A stretch of 64,000 nt of DNA from assembly GCA_037951165.1 (NCBI GenBank), contig JBBDHG010000097.1:3694001-3758000 (forward strand), in the 5' to 3' direction. The DNA is from Lophius americanus (Eukaryota; Chordata; Actinopteri; Lophiiformes; Lophiidae). The position numbers and the translations under genes were made by a program. The notes under the pieces were generated by a model. The model ran no database searches. It saw only the letters and a list, made by a program, of their open reading frames with translations, and was not told the DNA's origin. How positions within the stretch are numbered: the first letter of the stretch is position 1; each line of letters begins with the position of its first letter. Shown here in pieces: positions 23,295-34,807 of the stretch.

Positions 23295-23814
23295 TCACTA
23301 CCCAGAACTCATGACCATAGGTGAGTGTTAGAATTCAGATCCACAGGTAAATTTAGAGCCTTTCCTTACAACTCAGCTCTTTCTTTACCAAAAGGGTCAA
23401 AGACCATGTCGTAACCACACCTATGCTGTCCACCCCGAAAAGTCCCCAATGCCCTTTCTTGTATAAGCAATACCCCTGATTTAATTACACAAATTAAATG
23501 TGAAGTTATGTCCAAAGTATTTTTGGCAACTGAGTGAAATATGAACAATAAGATTACAATAAAATATGAACAAGGTAGATCTTCTTGAATTGATTCATAT
23601 GCACTAAATGTGGACTGACTTGGATAAATGGTCATGAAATTATGACCCAAAAGAATTTGGTGATAGAGCCCCTCCCAGTGTCAGAAATATACATATGATC
23701 TTTTCCAATATCAATCCAGTTTCAAGATGTCGGTTCAAAATTTGAAAGAGATCCATTATATGTTTTTGAGTTACTGCGTTAACACAAAGGGACGGCAGCG
23801 ATGATGATTCCATA

Positions 23815-24245
23815 ATATCCCAGAATTTCCGGTATATAATTAATGCTGATGCTGCACCAAACCACCAATCCAAGTCGTGGTCTATTTTCTTATCAGTCAT
23901 GAACAAGAGCCCAATATACTTGAACTGACCCCCAAACCTGGAGGGAACAGGCCACCATTTTCTGGCAGAGAAACATGGCCTCAGATTTGGAGGCACTGAC
24001 TCTCATACCAGCTGCTTAGCAGTCAGTTGCAGTGCTGCTGAAAAGCACAGACTGATGAAGCCAGTAGAACCACATGCTCTTTTAACGGCAGAGATGCAAT
24101 TTTAAGCTCCCCATACGACTGTGCCTTTAGACCCTGTCCCAGAATACCAAGACTAGAAACAGAGACAAGGGACAAGGGAGTCCAACCGCCCCCCAGAACC
24201 TGTCTGAAAAAAAGAAAAACTCTGACTTATGGCTATACTCCATAT
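23815..24245 (-). mobile_element. LINE reverse transcriptase fragment, minus strand
   Basis: The minus strand reads GGQFKYIGLLFMTDKKIDHD, then LDWWFGAASALI, matching the EFKYLGVLFTSDGRMEREID-RRIGAASAV segment of fish non-LTR reverse transcriptases. Upstream on that strand it is continuous with the SMRVSASKSEAMFLCQKMV-like region near 23960-24010. It is truncated on both sides. Confidence 0.6.
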
Positions 24246-24599
24246 ATATAAATGTCTCCTATGACTGACGGGTCTGCCGAATGTAATCAGTTGTTGAGTG
24301 TGAAAAAAGCCCCCAAACGCGTATTTATGTGGCAGAAAAAAAGAATTCTGCATTACAATCAGGTCCTCCCATTGTTTGGTGTTCAGGCTCTAATGTTCAC
24401 TTATCAAGTTCTTCAATTTAATGTAAACAATACGATAAACAAATAATGTGTGTCCAACGACAGAGATGATCCAGCAGCCGGAAAGCTCCATCTATGCTGC
24501 CGTGGATAGAACATAACCTCTGTAAGATGTGTAAGGGGGAATTTTTTTTAAAATTATTCATCAAATTTTCCTAAATATGAACAAACTAAAGAAACCAAT

Positions 24600-24840
24600 G
24601 ATGACATTCACGCCTTTAGGGCGGCTACAAATGTGAAATTTCATTGAAGTCTGTCAAGGTTAATTTTGTTGAACCTCTGCCAAGGAAAGAGATGATGTTT
24701 TTATCCTTGTGCGTTTGTTCGTTTGTCTGTTTGTTTGTTTGTTTGTTTGTTTGTCTGTCAGCAAGATTAAGGAAAAACGAACGGATGGACGTTCATGAAA
24801 TTTTACCCAGAGGTAGTCTTGGCACATCCGACAGATGATT
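24600..24840. repeat. Interspersed repeat with internal (GTTT)n
   Basis: TTTTTATCCTTGTGCGTTTG then a run of GTTT units at about 24716-24756, followed by GTCTGTCAGCAAGATTAAGG and AAAAACGAACGGATGGACGT. This order is that of a common fish repeat (GTTTGTTTGT-CAGCAGGATTACG-AAAAACTACTGGACGGATT). No gene here. Confidence 0.5.
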
Positions 24841-25394
24841 AGATTTTGTTGACGTTCATGTTTCGCAGCATTTAGAATAATTAAAAATCCCATCCCAGCT
24901 CTTTATGACTCCATTCATGCTCAATGTAAAGTGAAGTTGTTGGGTCTCATCCAATTTGTTTTTTCGTGGGATTTATGCTTCAGCGTCTTTCTTTGTTTTC
25001 CAGTGCATTTTATTTTGTTCAGAGCGTCGGTCCATCACGGCTCCTGACCTTTTTTCTTGGGCGTGTATGTAGAGTTAATTTTGTTTTACCCTCCCACTTA
25101 ATTTTTTGAGAATTTGTATTAAAAACAAACCCTCTGCTGGGGTCTAGATCATTAAATGCCGGTATCGGGCACGGTAATAGCGTTGCCGGGCACAAGCTCA
25201 TCGGGGATTATTCCAAAACATTCAGCGCTTGCCTTTCTGAACGTCTTTCCGAAAGGACTCAGACTACCCCCTTGCACAGGAATGGAATCTCATTTGTAAA
25301 GGGGTGTTTACTTGCAGCATTTTCTTTCTGATAAGGCTTTTTTTTTCAAATCTATTCGGAATTACGCTGTGCATGGACACCCACCTGTGAATAT
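24841..25394. other. No gene seen
   Basis: AT-rich intergenic DNA with no supported exon or repeat family. Confidence 0.35.
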
Positions 25395-25955
25395 TGCTGC
25401 TTTTGTCCCTTTGATTTCTTTGATGTTCGCTTGGGGGTGGAGCTAGGGGCCAAGTTTCAAGAGTTCCTCTGAGTCCTTTGACGTTCGTTTGGGGGGGAGC
25501 TGGGGGCTCAGTGGGCATAACAGAGACACTGAAGTGGACGGTGCAGGAGACGTCTGGCTACAGAGTATTTGAGAGATAGTTTGAGAGTTGGAGTTATATA
25601 AAGAGTTTGGTCTGGACCTGCTTTCCCTGGAAAGCACCTTGAGAGAACTGTTGTTGTGAATGGCGTTATATAAACAATTGATAGTTGTCGGAATTTTTAG
25701 AGGCTAGCAATAAGTCAGACATTAAAGGAGACATTTTTTTCCCAAACCTTGGGTACTGTCCCAAATCGTTCCTTTGTTGTTTTATACTGCACAGAATCAA
25801 GAAATTATACAGTCTAAATCTTTGACAGACATTGTGTGCGCTCTTAAACAAAATTGCCTGCTCAAAGTATTGGTGTGTGGAGAGGAAAATGAGTGAGGAA
25901 GAAACAAAGTAGGTCCAGATGTAGGTTTTGGCCCTTGTCTTAAATGTACCAACAA
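25395..25955. repeat. Interspersed repeat, copy B
   Basis: Matches copy A (21605-22290): GAGTCCTTTGACGTTCGTTT, GGGGGCTCAGTGGGCATAAC, then CTAGCAATAAGTCAGACATT and GAGGAAGAAACAAAGTAGGT. An L2-like CTTGAGAGAACTGTTGTTGT tail lies in the middle. No coding potential. Confidence 0.5.
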
Positions 25956-26359
25956 AATGCATTGCAAAATGGTTCCCCAGCATCACCTACAAAAACAACC
26001 CTCAGACCCTATTGCACCTGAAATAATGAAACTTGGTAGCCATGCTAGTCGGTCTAAGATCTACCAAAAAGTCTCTGGTTGTGATTAAGTAAATTTAACA
26101 GGAGGTTTATTATATTAAGTAAGATTTACAAGTTTTCAAAAGCTTAAGGTCATGATGAAGAGTATGAACAGTATAAAAATGCGTGGCCAGGGCAGCGTGG
26201 TGGCTCTTGATCCCTCGCCATGACATCACCATTGTGATGTCCATATGACAGTGGTCAGTAAAAGTGATGACATCACCTACAAGCAACAGGAAGACAGCAT
26301 CCAATAAAAATATTTGAAATTTTTAAAATTTTTGCTATTGTTTCCTCTGTTTACATGCA

Positions 26360-26399
26360 GGGCCCTCGGACCAGATGTTGCACCTGGACGCGAGGGCCC
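26360..26399. repeat. GC-rich inverted repeat (hairpin)
   Basis: GGGCCCTCG at 26360-26368 pairs with CGAGGGCCC at 26391-26399. The pairing continues inward, CCAG with CTGG, leaving a nine-base loop ATGTTGCAC. Similar GGGCCC/CGAGGGCCC strings occur in fish interspersed repeats. Confidence 0.6.
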
Positions 26400-26564
26400 A
26401 GTTAACGCTATTTGCAACTTTAATTATATCCCATAGAAAGTCAGATATATTGTTGAATCCTTAACGTCGTCTCTGCTTCCTCCTCGGCCGCCGTCGATCC
26501 TTTGTGTAAACGCGATAAATCCAAATCTGTTTAAAGGATCATGTTAAAATTTTATATCCACATG

Positions 26565-26780
26565 GACCTCAGTATGAGAAAGAACAGGATTGATTTGGGG
26601 AAAGACTTTATGTATTGTTCCGCTATTAAGGAAAGCTTAGTCTCCAAAAATTTTCAGCTCATGGTTTCACAACGGTTGGTCCTATTTAGTTCGAATTTGG
26701 TGCATGTGAATCAACTCGAGAAGATCCATCTTCTATATAGGGGATACATCTTCCTGCCGGGGTACACAGCTTAGGCCTAG
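26565..26780 (+). repeat. Interspersed repeat (ATTTAGTCCAAATTTGGTGCAT family)
   Basis: AGAACAGGATTGATTTGGGG, GGTTGGTCCTATTTAGTTCG and GGTGCATGTGAATCAACTCG then GAGAAGATCCATCTTCTATA match copies at 33975-34160, 52130-52640, 57500-57590 and 59490-59575. Confidence 0.6.
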
Positions 26781-27504
26781 TTTTTTTTACTTATTATCAT
26801 CCTTGCAGTTACACGACTGTCCTCCCGTGCGTATACGTGTCAATCATAAAGTGTAAAATTAAACCATCACCGTTGGATTATGTCAGAACTGCGTAGGTAT
26901 TGTTCAATAGCTGACATCTGTGGATGTATGGAGAGAAAATTTGTCTATGTCCAAAAGACAAAACATACATTTGCTCTTTGAAAGTCATTAGAATCATATA
27001 TAAACATGGACATTTATCTAGGATAGAATTTGCTTAACCTGGAGTCAGACATATTGGGAGGAAAAAGGCCATAAGTGAGGAAGGGCTCACACAAGAAAAT
27101 AAAAAAGTGATTTGTGATGTGTAATTTAGGGCAGACACCAAAACCTGAAACCTATAAAGAATGACTGAACTTCCTGACAGTAAATTCCAGAGACTGTTAC
27201 TAGTTCAAGATGCAGGGATGACTACTTTCTAAGTCATTTAAAAAAAATGTGGAGGAATACATGAGGAATGGGGCTGTCCAAATAAAAATAAAAAAATCAA
27301 CTTAAAACCTCACTGGATGCGCTCCCCATGTCTAAAAATATTAAAGTATGCAGCAAAGGCAATAAAAATAAAAGATCAAAGGAGACCATCTCCATCAAAA
27401 TTAACGACTAACTGATTCCACTGGCCCTAAATCCTCAGGCAGGCCTTTGCGGAGATTCACTTCAATATCTGTTGCTGCCAAAATATATACAACAATCAGT
27501 CACA
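26781..27504. other. No gene seen
   Basis: AT-rich DNA without supported exons. No repeat family was recognised. Confidence 0.35.
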
Positions 27505-27652
27505 CTAGCTGTGGGGCGGCAGTGCTACCCACTGCTGCCCCACAGCAAGAAGGTTCCAGGTTTGAATCCATCCTTGCCCAGGCCTTACCGTGCTGAATTT
27601 GGCATGTTCTCTGTGTTGGTTCTCCATGGGTTCTCAGGCTTCCTGCCACAAT
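27505..27652 (+). repeat. Common teleost interspersed repeat
   Basis: GGGGCGGCAGTGCTACCCAC, CAGCAAGAAGGTTCCAGGTT then TGAATCC, GGCATGTTCTCTGTGTTGG and CTCAGGCTTCCTGCCAC follow the order of the common fish GCAGCAAGAAGGTCCTGGG repeat. The GGTTTGAATCC string looks like a tRNA T-loop but no cloverleaf surrounds it. Confidence 0.6.
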
Positions 27653-27765
27653 TCTGAGTTCTGAGTTCTGAGTTCTGAGTTCTGAATTCTGAATTCTGAA
27701 TTCTGAATTCTGAATTCTGAATTCTGAAATCTGAAATCTGAAATCTGAAATCTGAAATCTAAAAT
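27653..27765. repeat. TTCTGAA/TTCTGAG 7-bp array
   Basis: About 16 units of 7 bases, grading from TTCTGAG to TTCTGAA to ATCTGAA. Three units equal seven codons, so the reverse frame codes a repeating QNSEFRI string, which is not a gene. It follows directly on the interspersed repeat at its left. Confidence 0.85.
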
Positions 27766-27774
27766 CCGGTCCAT

Positions 27775-28055
27775 CTTGTGTAAACTAAACATAGCGTTCC
27801 ACTGGAAGAACATCAGACCTTGAGTCAAACATCGGGTTGGCAGTGGAATGTTTCAGAGATGTTTTGCTGCTTCAGGTCCAAGGCAACATCATCGAGATAA
27901 TCTTGAATTACGCCCTGGAGCAGAAAGTGATGACAAAGAAAGTCGGTTCATTAGTCTAATCCACCGATGTAGCTGCACTTGAGCAGTTCTGCAAAGAAGA
28001 GGGACTGAACTCCAGCCACAGGAAAATTTGGTTGCAGTTTTTGCTGGTGAAGGTG
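27775..28055 (+). mobile_element. Tc1-like transposase relic
   Basis: GGCAGTGGAATGTTTCAGAG then ATGTTTTGCTGCTTCAGGTC corresponds to the GGSVMVWGCFAASG segment. The end GAGCAGTTCTGCAAAGAAGA and GGTTGCAGTTTTTGCTGG match the LQQFCKEEW region. The region between them is largely deleted. The same family is at 55235-56035 and 62655-63290. Confidence 0.6.
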
Positions 28056-28769
28056 ATAAAAGGTGAAACGTCTGGATGTTAAGTTTGAAGGGGTAGAGGA
28101 CTTTTTTCTCCCACAGTCCCTGACAGGAGCGTTTTTGCCTTGTAGATCATTTAGTACTTGTATTTTGCGTTTAGGGAAATTATTTTATTTGAAATTCTCA
28201 ATTCTCTCATTTTCTAAGACTTTGTACCTGGATTGCCCAAACCAGGTCTAAATATGTACTTCCTTTCAAACTCCAAATCCCAGTTATGGTCTATTTGGAC
28301 TCTATAACCATTACATAATGCATATTCTACATTCTAGCCAAACATAGTTGATGAAATCCCTCAATTTATGGAGCAGCTCAAGACGAGTCACCCAAAGTGG
28401 AATGTCTGCTGAAACAGGCCCGTTTACTCTGTGTGACTAGCCGCTCAGCAGTCAGAACACTAACTACTGCTCTATAAACGTATTCCTCTAATTTTCTTTT
28501 CCCCTGGACCGTTATTTCCTGTTTATGGAGTCTCACAGATTAACAGTCCAGATGTAAATGATACTTCAACACATGCAGCTTGATCAGGGAATGATGATAT
28601 ACGTGGAGTAAGAATTTGCAAAACAGTTTTTGCAAGAATTATAAAACAATGTTCTTTTTTCCGGTAAGAACATTTAATCCATTGTTAAACATGGCAAAGC
28701 GGCAATTCTTGGTGCAAGAATGCAATTTTACTATTTCTATGTCTCTACTAATATTATTCGCATGGTTAA

Positions 28770-29278
28770 AGAGTCCAGGCTCATACAGTGAAAGAGTCTA
28801 GATTCATGGAATGAAACAGTCCAGGTTTATCTAGTGGAACAGTCCAAGTTCATACAGTGAAGCAGTCCAGGTTCATAAAGTGAAACAGTCCAGGTTCATA
28901 CAATAAAATAGTCCAGGTTCATCCACTAAAACCCGCCAGGCTCATACAGTGAAAGAGTCTAGATTCATCGAATGAAACAGTCCAGGTTTATCTAGTGGAA
29001 CAGTCCAGGTTCATACAGTGAAGCAGTCCAGGTTCATACAGTGAAACAGTCCAGGTTCATAGAGTGAAACAGTCCAGGTTCATACAATAAAATAGTCCAG
29101 GTTCATCCACTAAAACACGCCAGGCTCATACAGTGAAAGAGTCTAGATTCATCGAATGAAACAGTCCAGGTTTATCTAGTGGAACAGTCCAGGTTCATAA
29201 AGTGAAACAGTCTAGGTTCGTAAAGTGGAACAGTCCAGGTTCATACTGTGAAAGAGTCCAGGTTCATACAGTGAAACA
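28770..29278 (-). repeat. 23-bp minisatellite with higher-order structure
   Basis: About 22 units of GTTCATACAGTGAAACAGTC plus CAG. Variant blocks beginning CTCATACAGTGAAAGAGTCT recur at 28780, 28941 and 29125, that is 161 and 184 bases apart, exactly seven and eight units. In reverse orientation the unit is the same as that of the array at 30195-30405, on the other side of pspn exon 1. Confidence 0.9.
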
Positions 29279-29714
29279 TCTCCCATACCTCACACCATCA
29301 ACTCTTTGACATCACCGTCCATCCTGAGCTGCTCTGAAGAGATTCTATGGGAATCCCTTCCGGGGGCCAACATCTCCTGGAAAAACATCTGGGGGGAAAC
29401 TCCACGAGGAGATATCAGTGATTTATACCAATTAGGTAATCCCAACGGGACAAATTCTGGGTCAAGCGCCCGCCTGCCCTCCTACGCTCCCTGACAAGTT
29501 CAGGTGAGTGGGATCGTCTGTTGGCGAGTAACGGGTTAGTGTCTGTCTCCCCCGTAAACCCCATCCCTTCAACCCCCCCTTATCTCGGAGGGCTATATAT
29601 CGGAGGTTACGACTCATTGGCGTCTTAAGCATCCCTCGCGCCCGCCGGCACACAAACACTCACCGTTCTGGTTCATTTTGAGCGACAGCTCAGACAGAGA
29701 GCAGACTCCCAGAG
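29279..29714 (+). promoter_or_regulatory. Probable pspn promoter and 5' UTR
   Basis: The segment between the minisatellite and the pspn ATG is the least repetitive nearby. It holds GGCTATATATCGG at about 29591-29603, a possible TATA box some 115 bases before the ATG. Transcript start is unproven. Confidence 0.35.
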
Positions 29715-32700
29715 ATGAGGTCCCTCCTGAAGCTGCTGGTGATCCTGGTCTGTGTCAGGAGAGGAGAGAGCCACTGGCTGAAGTCACTGATCGGTAAGTC
29801 CTGGCAGAGGGGGAGGCCTCGACCTATGACCTTTGGGTTATATCATATTTTGGCTATATGTGTGAAAAGCACCCTTGAAATGAGGACAGTGCTAAGGCTT
29901 CATGTTAGTTGTTTTAAGATCTATTATCTTTTTAACAATTAAAAAGATTGAATTGCTTTGTCACAATGAAAGACTGAAGTTTTAAAATACTAGTATTTTG
30001 TGTACTTTTGGAGTGGAGTTAAAACAAACGCATGACAAATAAGTTATAAGGATCTTTTTTCCACTTGATAATATCTCAGCTTAGTTTGGGTGACTTTTTT
30101 GCATGCGTCCATCATGAATTATAGATTTAACTGGCAGTTTTTGAAGAAAATTATTATTATGATTGGTGTGCCTGATGGTGAAATTAAAGCACCTGTGTGA
30201 AACTGGACTATTTCACTGTGTGAGCCTGGACTGTTTCACTGTGTGAACCTGGACTGTTTCACTGTTTGAACCTGAACTGTTTCACTGTGTGAACCTGGAC
30301 TGTTTCACTGTTTGAACCTGGACTGTTTCACTGTTTGAACCTGGACTATTTCACTGTGTAAACCTGGATGGTTTCACTGTGTGAACCCGGACTACAGTAA
30401 GAGCAGAAAAACATGAGGTTTGTGACAGGATAAAGTCATAAAAACATCCTTTCTATTAGTAGACGTCGTGACTTCTTGCTGGCTTTGATGTCTTTGTGAC
30501 ATATACTATTGCAGTTTTACTACAATGAACATGTCTATGAGCTGACTATGAACAGTCCAGGTTCATACAGTAAAACAAATTTCCATCGTTTCTTTTGAGA
30601 TTCTTTTGTCGGTTGGTTTGCGGACTGTGTGTGAGATGAACGCGTCCTGAAACAGATCTCAGAGTAACTCTGATCAAGCTGCACATTTTTTTTTGACTTG
30701 ATTATTGAGGTAGTTTTGTTCATACTGTATAAACAATGCGTAGAAACCATAGTTCAGACAATTTTGCAATCAGGTACATGTGGAGAAAAATCAATAAATT
30801 AAAATGACTATGAGCTAACAGGTCATTTTTTACGGACTGTGGATCTCTCCTATGATTTCTCACCCCTGTCCTGAAACCTGGAAGGAGGCAACTCCTACCA
30901 GTTTCTGCTTTCTCACCGGTGAGCGGGCATATTTTGGCTAAATACTCCAATTTCATACCCGAGGATATCTGTAATTATGACATGAATAATTTCCCAGATT
31001 GAGTGCAGTTTGTTACATTGTCAGAAAATGTGTGTGAGTGGTTTTGTCATATATTTCCACATATCGACCGCCATCTTTGTTTCTCAATCCGATTTCTAGA
31101 ATCGGTATACCGGTACATTTGTGAGTTTTTTTTATTTCCTTAGTGAAATAATCCGATATCTAAAGAAACCCTTGTTTACTTGTCTCTTTCAGGTCTTTAT
31201 ACTCAGTACATTTCCTCCCTTAATTTTTGCACATATGGATCCAATTCGTTCTCTCTCCCAGTTTCTAAATGTTTTTAGTCATTCAGGTTTGCCATAAATC
31301 TGCTCAGCATTTTCACTTCTCCGTCTAATTTATTGTGTTTAATTAAATTAAACCATGTATTCGATGCATGGGAGGCTATTGGGTTAATTTTAAACCCAGA
31401 CCCATGCATAAATTGACAGAAAATGGATTTTTTTTTTTTTTTTGACTGGAGTTTTTCTTTGAACTTTTGATAAATGAAAATTAGAAAAAATTTAACATTA
31501 CACTTTTTACAAATCCGCGGGGGCTGGGGTCATATTTGATACGTCAGGGTTTTTTTTTACATTATATTTCCCAAATCATGAATATTTCTTTAAATAAACG
31601 AGGACATACAGAACACAACATTTTTAAGCCATTAAACTCAAAACTCTTTGAATTTATGATTTATCGGATTTATAATAATATTGGAAAAATATATTTTCTT
31701 CATAATACATATTTTGGTTCATTTACTTTTTTTCACTTCATTCTTCACTTTTATTTAAATTTTTTTGCCATCACGTAAAAAAAAAAAAAATTGTAGTATA
31801 TTTTTTTCACTAAGTAGGCCAGTTTTTGAGAAAATCTGAATAAAAAAGATAATTATTGACCAAGTAAACCCTGTAAATTTCAAAATACTCATTGTTCATC
31901 ATACTACAGGTTTCCCATTAAAAGAAATATATATTTAGGCTCCAAATATCTAAATGTCTACTCATATCTTTTATATTTAATGCCTGATTTAAACCATCGG
32001 TAGTTTATTTTGTTGAATGGAATGCATAATGCGTGAAATGCATTTCAATGATAACTGATATTTTTCCGCAAATAACTGATGTATCAAATTTAAAATAAAA
32101 CACATTTTTATTAAATAAAAAGTTTGTTTGTTTTAATTTAGCAGACATTCCATCAAATATATATCTTGGAGTATCAGAAACAATTTAAAAAATGTTCTTA
32201 GTACAACTGTATCAAAATTGGCAAGGAAAAAAAAAAGTCAATCAAATTCAAACAACTTTATTTGTCCCTGATCAGCTCATACACACATCACAGTCACACT
32301 GAGAACACCATATTCATTAATACACAAGCAGTTAGAAATGGAAACGGTGTTCAATAGATAAATAGGTAAGAAAAAAAGAAGAAAAAAAAAAAGAAAAAAG
32401 ATGAACAGTGTGCAAAAACTATGTTTGTTTATTTTAAAGTGTTAATGCAGAGGGGATAAAGGGTCTTGCATACCGGTTGGACCTGCAGACAAGGAAAAGA
32501 GATTACCTATTCTGAGGCAAGAATATGATCAAAAGAAACCCGATTACACGTTGCTTTCCGGATGATTTGTTGGTTTCAAAAAGGAATTCAGGGGTCTTTG
32601 CTTCACTCCTATAATTTTGCAGCAGATGTTTACAATAATGTTTCGTCCTTCAACGTGAGGCTGTGAAACCAGCAGATAAAAGAAAAACTCAGAAGGCTCT

Positions 32701-34807
32701 CAACAAAAGACCTATAAAATAAACATATGATAAAAACAACAAAGGATGGTTTCTAAATAGGATTCGAATTGTTTATAAAGGCGATTCAAAATAAAACATT
32801 TCGTATCCTCCACACTTCTGCCTTCTTTATGCCACACTTATGCAAATTGCAGTGGATCAATTTGTCCGTCTTTGGATGACATTAAAATCTTATTTTTTCT
32901 CAAAGATTCTCCTGCTCAGTGATTTCAGGGCGACTTATAGATGACAGCCATATTGGATGTCTGAATTGAGGGTCATCTGGTGCCTTCTGCCCCCTGGTGG
33001 CTCACCTGTGCGCTGCATGTATCTGATTGTCTTCATCAGGGTTTTTTAGAAAAAGAGATTCTCACGGATAATCCGGAAGTTTAAAAAAAAAGAAGCCATA
33101 TTTGAAAAATGATAGGTTTGGCAGGATAGGGTTAATATAAGGTTAATATCAGCCCACTGGTGACTGGACTGGAATGTCCGCCACAGTCCTCCTTCACACC
33201 ACTTGATCACTGGTCCGAAATTATGCTGCGCAATAATAATTATTTAGACTTGTGATGTCATAGCGTGCAATTCTTTTGCTAATTGTAGTGTGCTGGATTT
33301 GATTTGTGCTTCCTTGAGAGTCACATACTTTTACATGCTGTAAAAGCTGTGAGACCAGACACAAGTGTAGAAAAGTTCTGTTCAGACAGGTCAGTGCGCT
33401 GCTCACTCAGGGACGCGGAATTGCTGTATTCTCCCAATCTAAGCAGTCGTTCTGCAGGATGGCACATTTCAGAGCAGCAAGTGTTGGTTTTTTAATGTCT
33501 TCCTCCATGGAGCCGTTTTCTTTTTTTTTAACAACGATAGCAAATAAACCGCCATTAGATTAACGTCTGCTCTAAAGTGATTGTAAAAATCTTGTCTGCA
33601 CAGTAAACACCCCTCTGAAATCAAATCAATATTTGCTGCTGTGCGTCCATAAACTTTGTGAGTTTTGGAAACGAAAATTCCCCAGGAGGCGCGCTGCTGT
33701 ATTGGGTCTCCTGAGCGTATTCTACTTTGAGGCCCCTGGTCTTAAATGGGCCTACAGATCCATTTCTACAACTGGACTGGTTGGATTAGTCATTGCTGGA
33801 TCTGACGTCCACAAACTCGATCCTTTCTGAGTGCTGGCATTTCTGCTAAAACCAGCACTTGGTTCAAGACGATGGTTAAGATTTGCTGCGATTCGTTGGA
33901 ATGTCGGCTCATCACTGCTGAGCAGCACAATAACTGCAGAACCAATAACATGGATCATATTCTACATAGATTTTAGTTCAAGGAAGAACTGGATTGACTT
34001 TTGGAAACGTCGGTTGTATAGTTCCGACAGTAGGCTCCATCCCCAAAAGTTTCTGGCCATAATTACTTAATGGTTGGTTCGATTTAGTCAAAATTTGGTG
34101 GATACAAATCGAATAGTGGCTACTAATGAAGAATTTACTCACTAGGGGGACATGTTGTTACATGTTGGGCAAGACTTCGCATTCAATTTGAGTTCAATCA
34201 GGGGGATTGCTTGTACAATGCGGGGGATTGTTTGTTTTTGTTGGGTGGGGGGGTCGTGTACCGTTGCTGTCCAGGAAGACAGGATAGGCCTATGTCTGTT
34301 ACTGATGTGCTTTTATAACTGAGGTTAAAACAACACTTTCTTCCTTTTTCAGGTCACCGACAAGAATCAGCGTCTCCACACAAACCACAGAACGATGTCA
34401 AGAGAAGCAGCGGTCCAACTGCGGACGACGACCAAACAGAAGGCTCAGCAGTCGCGCCCTCATCCATCAGTCCCATCCGGTCACGCCGCTCTACGTTAGA
34501 CTCCCAGTGCGGCCTGCGCTCCATCTTGCTGCAGGTCCGAGACCTCGGGCTGGGCTACGACTCAGACGAGACCATCCTCTTCAAGTACTGCAGTGGGACG
34601 TGTCCCCGAGTCCGGTCCAACCACGACCTCACCCTCACCAACCTGCTGCTCAGCGGGGTGCTCCCTCAAGCCGATTCGGGGGAGCTGTGGCACAACGTGC
34701 CCTGCTGCAGGCCCACCCACCACGAGGACCTGGCCTTCCTTGATAACTCTCATCGCTGGCACAAGGTGGAGAAGCTGTCGGCCGCAGGCTGCAGCTGTGT
34801 GGGCTAG
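29715..34807 (+). CDS. pspn: GDNF-family ligand, best match persephin; two coding exons
   Basis: Exon 1 is 29715-29793 (donor GTAAGT) and exon 2 is 34353-34807 (acceptor TTTTTCAG); together 534 bases, 177 aa. Residues 1-20 form a signal peptide with core LLKLLVILVCV. A pro-region ends at a furin-type RSRR, giving a 105-residue mature chain. That chain has the seven cysteines of the GDNF cystine knot, including CSGTC, PCCRPT and the final CSC. GDNF-family factors bind a GFR-alpha co-receptor and signal through RET; persephin uses GFRA4. LAFLDNSHRW and LSAAGCSC are closest to persephin, while RSNHDLTLTNLLLSG recalls artemin, so artemin is the alternative. Linkage with wdr83 and ccdc130 (human 19p13, like PSPN) favours persephin. 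It converges on wdr83. Confidence 0.88.
30195..30405 (+). repeat. 23-bp minisatellite in pspn intron 1
   Basis: About nine units of GTGTGAACCTGGACTGTTTC plus ACT. It is the reverse complement of the 28770-29278 array and shares GAACCTGGACT with the 39800-41033 array. One stray reverse unit is at about 30548-30575. Confidence 0.88.
30406..32980. other. pspn intron 1, AT-rich part
   Basis: Mostly AT-rich with T runs near 31428 and A runs near 31778 and 32380. A segment at 32240-32310 (CAAACAACTTTATTTGTCCC) resembles a LINE 3' end in reverse. No exon is seen. Confidence 0.4.
32989..33000 (-). promoter_or_regulatory. CTCF-core-like motif (minus)
   Basis: On the minus strand CCACCAGGGGGC, identical to the plus-strand motif at 3049-3060 and facing it. 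It lies in pspn intron 1. Confidence 0.3.
33975..34305 (+). repeat. Interspersed repeat in pspn intron 1
   Basis: AAGGAAGAACTGGATTGACT then GGTTGGTTCGATTTAGTCAA match the 26565-26780 family. The right part, CAATCAGGGGGATTGCTTGT then ACAATGCGGGGGATTG, also occurs at 49380-49515, so the two pieces probably belong to one longer repeat. Confidence 0.55.

Noticed and set aside
27545..27575. tRNA-like T-loop GGTTTGAATCC
   Set aside because: No matching acceptor, D or anticodon arms. The context is a common teleost interspersed repeat.
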